This document shows, one piece after another, positions 37,972-47,383 of a stretch of 64,000 nt of DNA. The notes beneath the pieces are model-generated. The model was not told the origin of the DNA. It saw nothing but the letters and a program-made list of their open reading frames with translations, and ran no database searches. Source of the stretch: Texcoconibacillus texcoconensis. Lineage in GTDB: Bacteria > Bacillota > Bacilli > Bacillales > Salisediminibacteriaceae. The stretch spans positions 62,001-126,000 of the forward strand of contig NZ_JACHHB010000005.1 in NCBI RefSeq assembly GCF_014202575.1. The letters run 5' to 3'. The translations under genes were made by a program, and so were the position numbers. How positions within the stretch are numbered: position 1 is the first letter of the stretch; each line of letters opens with the position of its first letter.

Positions 37972-40164
37972 TTAACCTTGGGTAAACCAACGAGCTTCTG
38001 CTTGCACAATTTGTGAAGGTTCTCCTTCCTCATCACGTTGTGGATTATATGGGACAACTTGAAACTCGCGTTCTTCAAATGGATTGAAAGATGACAATGA
38101 AGCATTCGTTTTTCCGACAACAGTATCAACTTTCTTCATTTTACCATCACTCTTTTCATAGATGTGATAATGTACCCGTTCATCATCTGTCCCCATCCAG
38201 GATAACGTCGTTTCAAAACCTGTCAATCCAAACTCAACATTTACTTGTAAATCGTTAACAGCAGTTAAACGTATGGGTGGTTCTATATCTTGTGTCCCTT
38301 CAGGTTGATCGAATGCAACTTGTATATTTTGGTCATCCATAGGAAATTCACTCAAAATCGACTTAAAAAGGTGAGTTGGATATTGGCTACCAGCGGTTAA
38401 ATAATGGTCTTCATCATTTTGATCATGACCCATCCACACTGCACCTGTCACCTCTGGGGTATAACCTGTAAACCAGATGTCACGTGCTGCACCTTTTACC
38501 GACTCATAAGAAGTTGTTCCTGTTTTACCAGCTAGAGCATAATCATAACTGCCATGAGAGCCAGTACCATCTTCTACAACTGCTTCTAACATGCGCGTCA
38601 TCGACCATGCAGTCTGTGGTGAGACAACCCTATCTGATTCTAGATCTGCGCCTTCTACAATGTCACCATGACGATTCGTCATTTCATTAATCACATACGG
38701 TTCGTGGTACACGCCCCCTGTGGCATAGGGGACATACCCAGCCGCTAGATCAAGAGGCGTCACACCATTCTCTAAACCACCTAAAGCCACCGCAAGCCCT
38801 TGGTCCGATATATCCAAACGATGGTCCTCTAAATAAGCTTTTGACTTCTCAACACCCATTTCATTTAATAACCAAACAGCGGGGGCATTAATAGAATATT
38901 TCAAGGCGTCATACATCAACTGTTCCCCTTGATAAGTTCCAGATAGATTCGAAGGTTGATAGTCTCCGTAATCAAGCAACTCATCTCGAAGGAGAGAGTA
39001 GGGTTCATATTCGCCACTTTCGAGAGCCGGCCCATAAACAGCAAGAGGTTTAAAAGTTGATCCGGGTTGCCTTTTAACAGTGACGCGATTTAAATTTCGG
39101 GTAACATATTCACGTCCACCTTGCGCAGCTACAACAGCTCCTGTTTCATTGTCAAGTAGGACAAACGCCCCTTCTACAGGGCGTTCTCCTGGTGAGTCAG
39201 GAAATAAATCTCCATTTTGAAAATGATGAAAAGCAACGCGTTGCTTTTCTTTATCTAAAGGAACGACGATCTCATAACCACCTCGTCGAACTTCCCCTTC
39301 AGTTAATTGATACCGCTCCCTCGCTTCATCGATGACCATATCCACATACGTCGCAAATGCCTGGTCATTTTCAAAGCGATAATCGTCCGTCCCTAATGTT
39401 GTACCTTGTAGGCGGACAGCTTCTTCAGCACTTATATAGTCTTGTTCTTCCATAACATTTAATACGAGATTCCGACGCCCCTTCGCTCTTTGTTCATCAC
39501 GCAATGGTGAATAACTATTAGGTCCTTTCGGAAGTGCTGCGAGGAGTGCACCTTCTTGCACGTTTAATTCTTCTACATCTTTATCAAAATATTGCTTACT
39601 TGCTGCTTGAACACCATGAGCACCGTGACCAAAGTAGATCCGGTTCAAATACATTTCTAATATTTCATCTTTATCATAACGTCGCTCTAAATTCATCGCG
39701 ATCAAAATTTCCTTTGTTTTCCGTATAAACGTTTGCTCATGCGACAAAAATGTATTTTTTGCTAACTGTTGCGTAATCGTACTTCCACCTTCTACGATTC
39801 CACCAGCAACAATATCCCGATACAGAGCCCGACCAATTGCACGTAAGTCAATACCTGTATGATCATAAAAGCGGGCATCTTCAATGGCAATAAAAGCTTG
39901 TTGAACATGTTCTGGGACATCATCAATTGATACCAGTTCTCGATTTTCATCAAATAGTTTTGCAATCGTCTCACCTTCTAAGTTAACGACAGTTGATGTT
40001 TCGCTTAACACGAGTTCTTTATCGTCAATAGCATAATCTCCAAAAAGAATCGAACCTAAATATATCGTAAACCCTACAATTAAAACGAATAAAAGGGCAG
40101 CAGCTCCTATCAATATACGCTTTTTCAGCAGTGTTCCCCCCTTTTCTATTATTATCGTTATCAT
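37972..40164 (-). CDS. pbpF: Class A penicillin-binding protein (PbpF-type, PBP2C)
   Basis: Bifunctional peptidoglycan glycosyltransferase/transpeptidase anchored by one N-terminal helix (RILIGAAALLFVLIVGFTIY). GT51 domain motifs are EDARFYDHTG and EGGSTITQQLAKN; transpeptidase motifs are PGSTFKPL (SxxK), YSINAP (SxN) and AGKTGTT (KTG). A short C-terminal fibronectin-like tail follows. The listed ATG has no ribosome site, while AAGGGGGGAACA precedes two CTG codons at 40131/40128, so the true start may be a CTG. It lies upstream of hemE as in B. subtilis, where PbpF acts in spore germ-wall synthesis. Confidence 0.93.
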   Translation of the reverse strand: MITIIIEKGGTLLKKRILIGAAALLFVLIVGFTIYLGSILFGDYAIDDKELVLSETSTVVNLEGETIAKLFDENRELVSIDDVPEHVQQAFIAIEDARFYDHTGIDLRAIGRALYRDIVAGGIVEGGSTITQQLAKNTFLSHEQTFIRKTKEILIAMNLERRYDKDEILEMYLNRIYFGHGAHGVQAASKQYFDKDVEELNVQEGALLAALPKGPNSYSPLRDEQRAKGRRNLVLNVMEEQDYISAEEAVRLQGTTLGTDDYRFENDQAFATYVDMVIDEARERYQLTEGEVRRGGYEIVVPLDKEKQRVAFHHFQNGDLFPDSPGERPVEGAFVLLDNETGAVVAAQGGREYVTRNLNRVTVKRQPGSTFKPLAVYGPALESGEYEPYSLLRDELLDYGDYQPSNLSGTYQGEQLMYDALKYSINAPAVWLLNEMGVEKSKAYLEDHRLDISDQGLAVALGGLENGVTPLDLAAGYVPYATGGVYHEPYVINEMTNRHGDIVEGADLESDRVVSPQTAWSMTRMLEAVVEDGTGSHGSYDYALAGKTGTTSYESVKGAARDIWFTGYTPEVTGAVWMGHDQNDEDHYLTAGSQYPTHLFKSILSEFPMDDQNIQVAFDQPEGTQDIEPPIRLTAVNDLQVNVEFGLTGFETTLSWMGTDDERVHYHIYEKSDGKMKKVDTVVGKTNASLSSFNPFEEREFQVVPYNPQRDEEGEPSQIVQAEARWFTQG

Positions 40165-40692
40165 ACAATAGCTAGATAAAAAACGAAACTAAAAGAAAAC
40201 AACAATCGAGCATTTTTGACAAAGGCAACAAAAAAGTAAGACACTTCATGTAGTTTTTGCCTTACATAAGATTTGGGGTCATTTTCATCATTTTGGTGTT
40301 AGTGAGATGAATCGCCTTTATATACGGCCTCCAACTTTTAAATACCGAAAGCGTGTCGGTTGTAGATAAAGGATGCAACAAGGTATCATATTCTTGTACA
40401 TCTACTTTGCAAACTGAATATATAGGGGTGTGACAAGAAAGACTTTGTCACGTAATGTATCCATGCACCACGCTCTCAAATAATAACAGTCTATACAAAA
40501 AAGTGGTTTAATGAATGATGAAACCTTTTCAAAACCCGCTTTTTTTATCGGTGAGAAGTCAAGATACTTTAGTGCATGATTTTTTTTCGCTATAATAGAC
40601 TAGACTAACAATGCCCAAAATTTTTCACATTTACATCGTGCAAATACCAAAAACAAAAAAACAACTTTTAAAAAGTCGGAGGTGTCATCATA
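40165..40692. other. Long intergenic gap between pbpF and the ccdA-like gene
   Basis: 528 bases between divergent genes. It holds a -10 TATAAT at 40591-40596 (weak -35 TTAGTG 16 bp upstream) for the plus-strand gene, and a small hairpin GTGACAA/TTGTCAC near 40437-40451. No ORF with a ribosome site was recognised. Confidence 0.4.
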
Positions 40693-41433
40693 TTGGGCGA
40701 ATCATTAATGGTAAATGACTTTACGTTCCTATCAATCTGGATCGCATTATTTGCAGGGGTCATCTCTTTCCTATCACCATGTATATTCCCAATGGTACCT
40801 GCATATTTAGCCCAGCTAACAGGATCATCAATTTCCAACAACCAAGTTCACGCTGATCGTCGCATCATTTTATCGCGAAGTATCGGTTTTATTATTGGGT
40901 TTACATCAATCTTTTTACTGATCGGTGCATCCTCTACGTACATCGGGTCTTTATTCACCCAAAACCGAGAACTTTTGCAACAGCTTGGCGGAATCATCAT
41001 CGTTTTATTCGGTTTACAAATGTACGGAATACTAAACCTTCAATTTTTGATGAGTGAAAAACGTCTCCGCGAACCAAAACAGGCGACAAGTTTTTTCCGC
41101 TCAATTGGCTTCGGATTCGTATTTGCAGCAGGTTGGTCTCCATGTATCGGGCTCGTGTTGGGCTCAATTATCGCTCTAGCGATGCAGGGAACTTCTTTAG
41201 CGGAAGGGATGATCTTACTATCAGCTTATTCTGTTGGAATCGGTATTCCTTTTTTACTAATCGGCCTGTTTTATGCACGTTCACTAAACAAAATGCGTAA
41301 TTTAAATAAATACCTACCGATCATTCAAAAAGTTAGTGGCGTTATTATGATTATTCTCGGTGTACTTCTGTTTACTGGTTGGTTCAACCGAATTTCTGCT
41401 TACTTGGCAAATTATATTCCTTTTAACATTTAA
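40693..41433 (+). CDS. CcdA-family cytochrome c biogenesis / thiol-reductant membrane protein
   Basis: 246 residues from a TTG start (GGAGG 10 nt upstream), six membrane segments. The paired Cys signatures of CcdA/DsbD-beta are visible: GVISFLSPCIFPMVPAYLAQ in helix 1 and FAAGWSPCIGLVLG in helix 4, the two cysteines that relay electrons across the membrane. Likely gives reducing equivalents to extracytoplasmic thioredoxin-like proteins for cytochrome c maturation or sporulation. No thioredoxin-like partner is adjacent. Confidence 0.92.
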   Translation: MGESLMVNDFTFLSIWIALFAGVISFLSPCIFPMVPAYLAQLTGSSISNNQVHADRRIILSRSIGFIIGFTSIFLLIGASSTYIGSLFTQNRELLQQLGGIIIVLFGLQMYGILNLQFLMSEKRLREPKQATSFFRSIGFGFVFAAGWSPCIGLVLGSIIALAMQGTSLAEGMILLSAYSVGIGIPFLLIGLFYARSLNKMRNLNKYLPIIQKVSGVIMIILGVLLFTGWFNRISAYLANYIPFNI

Positions 41434-41515
41434 GTTGCCCAGATCGTAATAAGTACCAAAATCTGCTATCCTTATATTACATGTAAGTGGCAACAACGAA
41501 GAGGAGGAATAGCCG

Positions 41516-42721
41516 ATGGAAAATGAAATTTCCAATCGATTAAATGCATTATTTCATGAAATGGTCGATATTAGACGTTTTTTACACCAATACCCGGAAC
41601 TGTCTCACCAAGAAGAACACACGCCGCGCTACATTGCAAATTATCACGAACAGTTAGGCTTAGATGTTCGAACGAATGTTGGAGGACGTGGCGTTGTTGC
41701 AACCTTAACAGGAGCATATCCTGGGAAAACAATTGCTGTTCGTGCTGATTTTGACGCACTACCGATTCAAGATGAGAAGGATGTTCCATATAAGTCAACC
41801 ATTCCTGGAGTCATGCATGCTTGTGGTCACGATGGACACACCGCACTGGTTCTCGCCCTTGCTAAAGCATTATCAGAAAGGCGCTCCTCCCTTCACGGAA
41901 CGGTCGTGTTTATACATCAACACGCAGAAGAGGTATCACCAGGTGGCGCCAAGCAAATGATTGATGATGGTTGCTTAGAAGGGGTCGATGAGATCTTCGG
42001 AACCCATTTATGGGCAACAGAGCCGCTCGGAAAAATTCAGTATAAGCATGGGCCATTTATGGCTGCAGCTGATCGCTTTGAGATCGTCATTCAAGGACAA
42101 GGTGGACACGGTGCACAACCTCATGTAACTAAAGATGCGATTTTAATCGGATCAAATGTCGTTCAGTCATTACAGCATATTGTCAGTAGACGTCTCAACC
42201 CTATTCAATCAGCCGTCATTTCTGTGGCTAGTATTGAGGCGAGCAACCCATTCAATGCGATCGCTGATCAAGTGAAAATGGAAGGGACAGTAAGAACTTT
42301 TGATCCTGACATACAAAAAGACATCAAAAGGGTCATGGACCAGACAATCAATGGTGTTTGTCAATCTTATGGTGCTAGCTATACATTCAATTATTTTGAC
42401 GGACATCCAGCAGTCGTTAATGATCCATCTGCATCTGATGCTGTCGCCAATGCCGCGAAAGGCATCCAAGAAGTTCAAGAAGTTGAATATGCTGAACCTC
42501 AAATGGGAGGCGAAGACTTTAGCTATTATGTGCAAGCTGTTCCTGGTACTTACTTTTTTACAGGCGCGAAACCAAAAGACGTTACAGAAACAATCCCTCA
42601 TCACCACCCTAAATTTGACATAGATGAACGATCAATGTTGATCGCATCAAAAACCCTCGCTCGCACTGTACTACAGCGTACAGGAACAACACAGGCAGAA
42701 GGGTTTGAACACATTAAATAG
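41516..42721 (+). CDS. M20 family metallo-amidohydrolase (YhaA-like)
   Basis: 401-residue cytoplasmic zinc hydrolase of the aminoacylase/IAA-amino-acid hydrolase group. Metal and catalytic motifs: VRADFDALPI, MHACGHDGHTA, HQHAEEVSPGG (catalytic Glu pair) and a C-terminal GGEDFSYYV. The dimerisation domain lies between about 185 and 300. Position before ecs matches B. subtilis yhaA. Substrate unknown; N-acyl amino acid is the family default. GAGGAGGAATAGCCG precedes the start. Confidence 0.93.
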   Translation: MENEISNRLNALFHEMVDIRRFLHQYPELSHQEEHTPRYIANYHEQLGLDVRTNVGGRGVVATLTGAYPGKTIAVRADFDALPIQDEKDVPYKSTIPGVMHACGHDGHTALVLALAKALSERRSSLHGTVVFIHQHAEEVSPGGAKQMIDDGCLEGVDEIFGTHLWATEPLGKIQYKHGPFMAAADRFEIVIQGQGGHGAQPHVTKDAILIGSNVVQSLQHIVSRRLNPIQSAVISVASIEASNPFNAIADQVKMEGTVRTFDPDIQKDIKRVMDQTINGVCQSYGASYTFNYFDGHPAVVNDPSASDAVANAAKGIQEVQEVEYAEPQMGGEDFSYYVQAVPGTYFFTGAKPKDVTETIPHHHPKFDIDERSMLIASKTLARTVLQRTGTTQAEGFEHIK

Positions 42722-42725
42722 CACT

Positions 42726-42768
42726 AAAAAAAAGGGAGGAGGGCTTTATTAACCCTTCCTCCCTTTTA
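42726..42768. terminator. Bidirectional terminator between yhaA-like and ecsC
   Basis: AAAGGGAGGAGGG pairs with CCCTTCCTCCCTTT (42731-42766), flanked by A and T runs. It serves the two convergent genes and overlaps the ecsC stop. Confidence 0.85.
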
Positions 42769-43534
42769 ATTCCTCAAACCACCTCAATCTGTAAGCATTA
42801 ATTGCCCTGTCCGCTAACACATCCACATAATGACGATTGGCAACAGCACCGACAGCCGCTCCAAACCCCGGAATCATTTGTAACATTTTCGGCAAATCAA
42901 TCGTATCCCGATAATCAAGTTGAAAATCTGTCCAATCAATTTCACCTATATAATCTTGTTTTTCACGAATACGACTTGCTTCTTCTTCCCAATGACAAAG
43001 TCTCTCGTAAACTGCTGTTCGATTTTCTGGTTTTGCAAACGTTAATTGGAAAACGAGCAGCATAAACACGCGTTCTTCAATTAAATTTACATCTCGACCA
43101 TAAGCTTTTGCTGTATCGGATAGCAACTTCATTTTGATGGCTAAAAATAATGGAAAATCAGCAAGTCCAAGAACAATACCACCAAACCCTGTCCCAGCGC
43201 CTTCAACTGCTGCTGTACGTTTATAAAACGCTCGAAGTTCCTCAACCTTCATTTCACGTTCTTCAAGTGTTTCATCCCCTACCAACAAAGTTTGATTTGA
43301 AGTCCACTGAGCTCCAGTTAATGTCATACGAACCATTTGTTTAACTGCTTCGGACACTGTCGCGTGCACGCGCTTTGGCATCATCTCGTTTATTTTTTTT
43401 TGCCAACGTTTAACAACTTGATTAGGTAATGAAGGAGAACGATGAAGGCGGTGTTGCCATCGTTCTAATTCACGCTTTGCTTTTTGTTCATACGATGATG
43501 CTTGCAAAATGGTCACCTCTTCACGTTGTTTCAA
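42749..43534 (-). CDS. ecsC: EcsC protein
   Basis: 261 residues, predominantly helical, matching the EcsC family (GAGTGFGGIVLGLADFPLFLAIKMKLL; MIPGFGAAVGAVANRHYVDVL). It is encoded just downstream of ecsB with no gap. Its biochemical role is unknown; in B. subtilis ecsC mutants lack the strong phenotype of ecsA/ecsB mutants. Confidence 0.92.
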   Translation of the reverse strand: MKQREEVTILQASSYEQKAKRELERWQHRLHRSPSLPNQVVKRWQKKINEMMPKRVHATVSEAVKQMVRMTLTGAQWTSNQTLLVGDETLEEREMKVEELRAFYKRTAAVEGAGTGFGGIVLGLADFPLFLAIKMKLLSDTAKAYGRDVNLIEERVFMLLVFQLTFAKPENRTAVYERLCHWEEEASRIREKQDYIGEIDWTDFQLDYRDTIDLPKMLQMIPGFGAAVGAVANRHYVDVLADRAINAYRLRWFEELKGRKG

Positions 43535-44752
43535 TTAAGCCAACAACTTTTTTCTCATCCAACCGTAAGTAAATACGCCACTCGTTCCAACCCCTAAAAC
43601 GAAAGCGATAAACATTTGCAAATTGATGCTGTGACTACTAACAATCACGACTGTAAAAATCGCTACTTGTAATAGAAGTAAACAAAAAACGACAGCTTGA
43701 ACCGCTTGTTGACGCTCACTTTTTGCAATTGGATAAAGGTCGACTTGGTGGTTTGTATGAAAGTGCCGATACAAAGTAGCGATCTGCAACCCTGTCATAT
43801 AGGTGAATAAAACGACGATGAACCACTGTGCCCAATCCGTTTGAATCCAAATTAAAAGCAAGGAACCAACAATTGTTAGCCGCATATAGATCCCAAAATA
43901 ATCATTCGAACGTAAGAAAGCTCGACTATACAAATAGTGAAATGTACGCTGTTGCGCATACGGAACAAGGCGAAGTACCGGTGTCAACAATTTTCGAGCT
44001 CGAACCTTCGTTTTCAAACGTGGGACATCTGTAAATGAATTTGCGATCCGATAAAACATCGTAAGCATTTGATCCTCAATTTCGACAAGTTGATCCCACT
44101 TCAAACTATGATTTCGACCGAGGCGTTGATAATAGGTCGCTGTTATCAACGCAAGGATAATAAAACCTATAGCAAGTACAAACACATTTACAAGGTGAAA
44201 AACGAATAATGTCATAACAACATTAGCGACGAAGCGCAATATAAGATGGATATTTTGTACACCACGTTCTTGTAAACGCTGTTCGTTAAATGACGCATAC
44301 ATATTCCAAGCAATCAGCAAAACAAAAGCTAAAAACGAGGCAAATAACGCACCAACATTTGCAGTAATTCGATCTGCATACATCGGTGTCACAATTACTG
44401 TTAATAAGAGTAACCACGCCGATTGAACAGCCAAACTATAGAAAAAAGATGTACGAAAGTAACGATCAATTTTCCCTTCTAATGGAGACAAAAATACGAC
44501 ATCTGCTTCTTTTAAAAACGTGCGCACACGCACCTTACTTAAAAATAAAGCGAAAACGAGAGCTAAAAAAACTTCTGTCGGAAAGCTTGCTGGTAGTTCA
44601 TCAAGGAAAATCCCATAATAGTAACTCCCAAATACAATCAATATGTAAACCGTAAATAAAAAGCCACTGTTTCCAATCAGGCGTAAATAACGAATCGCCA
44701 TTCGCCAATATTCTTTCACACGTTTTGACCACAATGATTGAATATTGATCAT
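43535..44752 (-). CDS. ecsB: ABC transporter permease EcsB
   Basis: 405-residue polytopic permease of the Ecs exporter; its start overlaps the ecsA stop by 4 nt. About ten hydrophobic segments, with family-typical PLEGKIDRYFRTSFFYSL near residue 90. In B. subtilis EcsAB is required for normal secretion, competence, sporulation and intramembrane protease RasP activity, and in related genera exports linear peptides. Confidence 0.94.
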   Translation of the reverse strand: MINIQSLWSKRVKEYWRMAIRYLRLIGNSGFLFTVYILIVFGSYYYGIFLDELPASFPTEVFLALVFALFLSKVRVRTFLKEADVVFLSPLEGKIDRYFRTSFFYSLAVQSAWLLLLTVIVTPMYADRITANVGALFASFLAFVLLIAWNMYASFNEQRLQERGVQNIHLILRFVANVVMTLFVFHLVNVFVLAIGFIILALITATYYQRLGRNHSLKWDQLVEIEDQMLTMFYRIANSFTDVPRLKTKVRARKLLTPVLRLVPYAQQRTFHYLYSRAFLRSNDYFGIYMRLTIVGSLLLIWIQTDWAQWFIVVLFTYMTGLQIATLYRHFHTNHQVDLYPIAKSERQQAVQAVVFCLLLLQVAIFTVVIVSSHSINLQMFIAFVLGVGTSGVFTYGWMRKKLLA

Positions 44753-45492
44753 CGGACATCTTCCTTTGTCACATGAACGTAAATGTCATCGAGGGAAGCG
44801 CCTTGAAGCCCCGTTTGCGCCTGCAAATCAGCTAACGTTCCAGAAACGACGACTTCACCATCATGTAACAAAATAAAACGATCACAGTAACGCTCAGCAG
44901 TCGCTAAAATATGCGTCGACATTAAGACGGCAGCGCCTCGCTCTTTTAAGGAAACGATATGGTCTAAAAACGATTTAATCCCGATCGGATCCAAGCCAAC
45001 AAATGGTTCATCAACGACATAGAGAGGTGGCGATACCATAAATGCGCACATAATCATTACTTTTTGCCGCATTCCCTTTGAAAAGTGGCTCGGAAACCAA
45101 TTCGCCATTTTCTCCATACGGTATTCTTTTAAAAGTTTCTTTGAACGTTTTTTATAATCATCCTCTGCCACACCATATGCCATAGCCGTTAATTCCAGAT
45201 GTTCTTTTAAAGTTAACTCCTCGTACAACATCGGTGTCTCAGGGATAAAAGTATAGGAACTTCGATAAGTTTCTGGGTCGTTAAGAAACGTTCTACCTTG
45301 AATGGTGACGTTTCCAGAAAAGGGCTCCATGAAGCCAAGGATATGCTTGATCGTCGTACTTTTCCCTGCCCCATTCAAACCAATCAAACCGACGATTTCA
45401 GAGGAAGAAACAGAAAAATCAACCTCATGAAGAACTGGCTTATTTCGTTGGTAACCACCTTTTAGTGTTTGCACCTTCAATACTTCTTCCAT
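44749..45492 (-). CDS. ecsA: ABC transporter ATP-binding protein EcsA
   Basis: Energises EcsB. 247 residues from the ATG at 45492 (AAGGAG 9 nt upstream), the same length as B. subtilis EcsA. Walker A GLNGAGKST at 38-46, signature FSKGMRQKVMI, Walker B LYVVDEPFVGLDP, and H-loop STHI. Gene order ecsA-ecsB-ecsC with overlaps indicates one operon. Confidence 0.96.
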   Translation of the reverse strand: MEEVLKVQTLKGGYQRNKPVLHEVDFSVSSSEIVGLIGLNGAGKSTTIKHILGFMEPFSGNVTIQGRTFLNDPETYRSSYTFIPETPMLYEELTLKEHLELTAMAYGVAEDDYKKRSKKLLKEYRMEKMANWFPSHFSKGMRQKVMIMCAFMVSPPLYVVDEPFVGLDPIGIKSFLDHIVSLKERGAAVLMSTHILATAERYCDRFILLHDGEVVVSGTLADLQAQTGLQGASLDDIYVHVTKEDVR

Positions 45493-45577
45493 TTTCATTG
45501 GCTCCTTCCGTTTCATGCTCCCTCTACTATACCGCAAAGGAAGTCAACAGAAAAGAAGCGCCAATCCATTTACTTGA

Positions 45578-46732
45578 CTACCCCATCGTTGTCCCACGAA
45601 TCATTCGTATCATTTCCATTCCCATAATCGTAAATGCTACTGCAACGAGCAAAAATGCAATAAAATATGGTGACATAAAATCACGAACAACCCCCGCAAT
45701 AAACGGGCTCGAAATCGAACCAAGGGAAAACACTGCCGATAAAAATGCAAACCCTTTACCATATGCTCCACGGTCCAACCTCTCACCTACTAACGTCGTC
45801 ACGGACGGGAATAAGAGCCCAAAGCCAATTCCAAAAACGAGTAACGCGCCAGGTGTTGGAATTGGACCAACGAGTAAAATCCAATAAAAACTAACCGCAA
45901 AACTTAATAAACCGAGAAACGCACGAACAATAGCTGGAATACGATGTATTAATGGGAAGAGGAGAACCCCTAAAGTCCCAAGCCCAATTAAACTAATAAA
46001 TTGGCCTACGTCTCCTTTTCCGGCTTTATCGTCAACCGCTAAAAACGGAAGTTCATACATCAACGTACCTTGTGCATACATCATCGCAAATGCGGTAACC
46101 GAAATCGGTAAAAGCATCGATACGCTCTGCTTTTTTTCCGTTGACTCATGCTTTTTAACAGTGACGATATCTTCCCATTTTGCAAGGCGTAGCGCAAATA
46201 AAAAACTAGCAAAAACTAGCGTTCCTATGATGAGATAAGCAACAGGAAAGCCAGCATCCTCCGCAACCCTTCCACCAATTAATGGGGCGACAATCGTCGC
46301 AACCGTTATGATCAAACCATTTAAAGCCATATTACGGCTTCTTTCACGTGAAGTTTGAGCCAGTCCTGACAATAAAGCCATACATGCAGGTGTCAAAAAA
46401 GCAAGTAAAAACCCATTAATCATTCGCAATACAAAAAGGTGTTTAACATCAGTTACGACCATATGCAACAAAAATACAATCGCAATACATACTAATGGAA
46501 AAATAATAAATGGACGTTTTCCTACTTTGTCAATCACCGGGCCAGCTAATAAATTCCCTGTCATGTTTGCAAATGAAGTGACACTTAAAATTGTACCCAC
46601 TAAAAAGCTACTCGCGCCTAAAGAGACAGCAAAAGGGGCGAAGAAAGGTGATTGCATATGGGTTCCTAAAAATAAAAAGAACAGCACGAAACATAGGATC
46701 ATCGTTTGACGTGTCTGAGGTTGCATGTCCAT
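45578..46732 (-). CDS. Major facilitator superfamily transporter
   Basis: 384 residues from the ATG at 46732 (AAGGGGG 8 nt upstream). Twelve membrane segments, the MFS loop 2-3 motif GPVIDKVGKRPFII, and a central charged loop (KWEDIVTVKKHESTEKKQ). Substrate unknown; the shape fits drug or metabolite exporters. It is inserted between ecsA and hit, which are neighbours in B. subtilis. Confidence 0.88.
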   Translation of the reverse strand: MDMQPQTRQTMILCFVLFFLFLGTHMQSPFFAPFAVSLGASSFLVGTILSVTSFANMTGNLLAGPVIDKVGKRPFIIFPLVCIAIVFLLHMVVTDVKHLFVLRMINGFLLAFLTPACMALLSGLAQTSRERSRNMALNGLIITVATIVAPLIGGRVAEDAGFPVAYLIIGTLVFASFLFALRLAKWEDIVTVKKHESTEKKQSVSMLLPISVTAFAMMYAQGTLMYELPFLAVDDKAGKGDVGQFISLIGLGTLGVLLFPLIHRIPAIVRAFLGLLSFAVSFYWILLVGPIPTPGALLVFGIGFGLLFPSVTTLVGERLDRGAYGKGFAFLSAVFSLGSISSPFIAGVVRDFMSPYFIAFLLVAVAFTIMGMEMIRMIRGTTMG

Positions 46733-46859
46733 TCCCCATTCCCCCTTCACTGCCACCCTATGAAACAACGAAAAAATTTAGACGAACAATTAGACAAAAT
46801 CGCATTTCTAAAATTGTTATGGTAAAATAACCCTTAAATATATGTGAAAGGGTGGTAAG

Positions 46860-47288
46860 ATGAGTCAAACAGACTGTGTATTTTGTAAAATCATTAAGGG
46901 GGACATCCCTTCTGCGAAAGTCTACGAAAACGAACACGTCTATGCATTTCTCGATATTAGCCAAGTAACAAAAGGGCATACACTCGTCATACCAAAAAAC
47001 CATCACGAAGACATTTATTCATTACCAAAAGAGGAAGCAAAAGAAGTTTTTTCGGTTGTTCCAGAAATCACAAATGCCATTCAGTCTACATATCAACCGA
47101 TTGGTCTGAACATTTTGAATAATAATGGAGAAAAGGCAGGACAATCTGTGTTCCATTACCACCTCCATTTACTCCCACGCTATGGTGAAGGTGATGGCTT
47201 TGGAGCTGTATGGAAAGAGCACGGACGTGAATATTCTCCAGAAGATTTACAAAATATGGCTTCTGCAATTTCTAACCACCTTTCTTAA
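46860..47288 (+). CDS. hit: HIT family hydrolase (Hit)
   Basis: 142-residue nucleotide phosphoramidase/hydrolase. The histidine triad HYHLHLLP is at 99-106. An N-terminal CVFC pair (6-9) and a downstream His form the usual zinc site. AAAGGGTGGTAAG precedes the ATG. Divergent from the ecs side as in B. subtilis. The physiological substrate is not known. Confidence 0.96.
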   Translation: MSQTDCVFCKIIKGDIPSAKVYENEHVYAFLDISQVTKGHTLVIPKNHHEDIYSLPKEEAKEVFSVVPEITNAIQSTYQPIGLNILNNNGEKAGQSVFHYHLHLLPRYGEGDGFGAVWKEHGREYSPEDLQNMASAISNHLS

Positions 47289-47332
47289 TGAGAAAGGGCG
47301 CCTCGCTAAGAAGGCGTTTTCCCCTTTCTCTT
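47289..47332 (+). terminator. Probable terminator of hit
   Basis: GAGAAAGGG pairs with CCCCTTTCTC, enclosing a second CGCCT/AGGCG stem; the 3' side is only moderately T-rich. Confidence 0.6.
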
Positions 47333-47383
47333 CTACTATGTTTTTCATTTCAAGGCAAAATATAATCAAGGAGGCGTTTGACG

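Noticed and set aside
47289-47332. Riboswitch or T-box upstream of serC
   Set aside because: No T-box or known aptamer signature; the structure is explained as the hit terminator.
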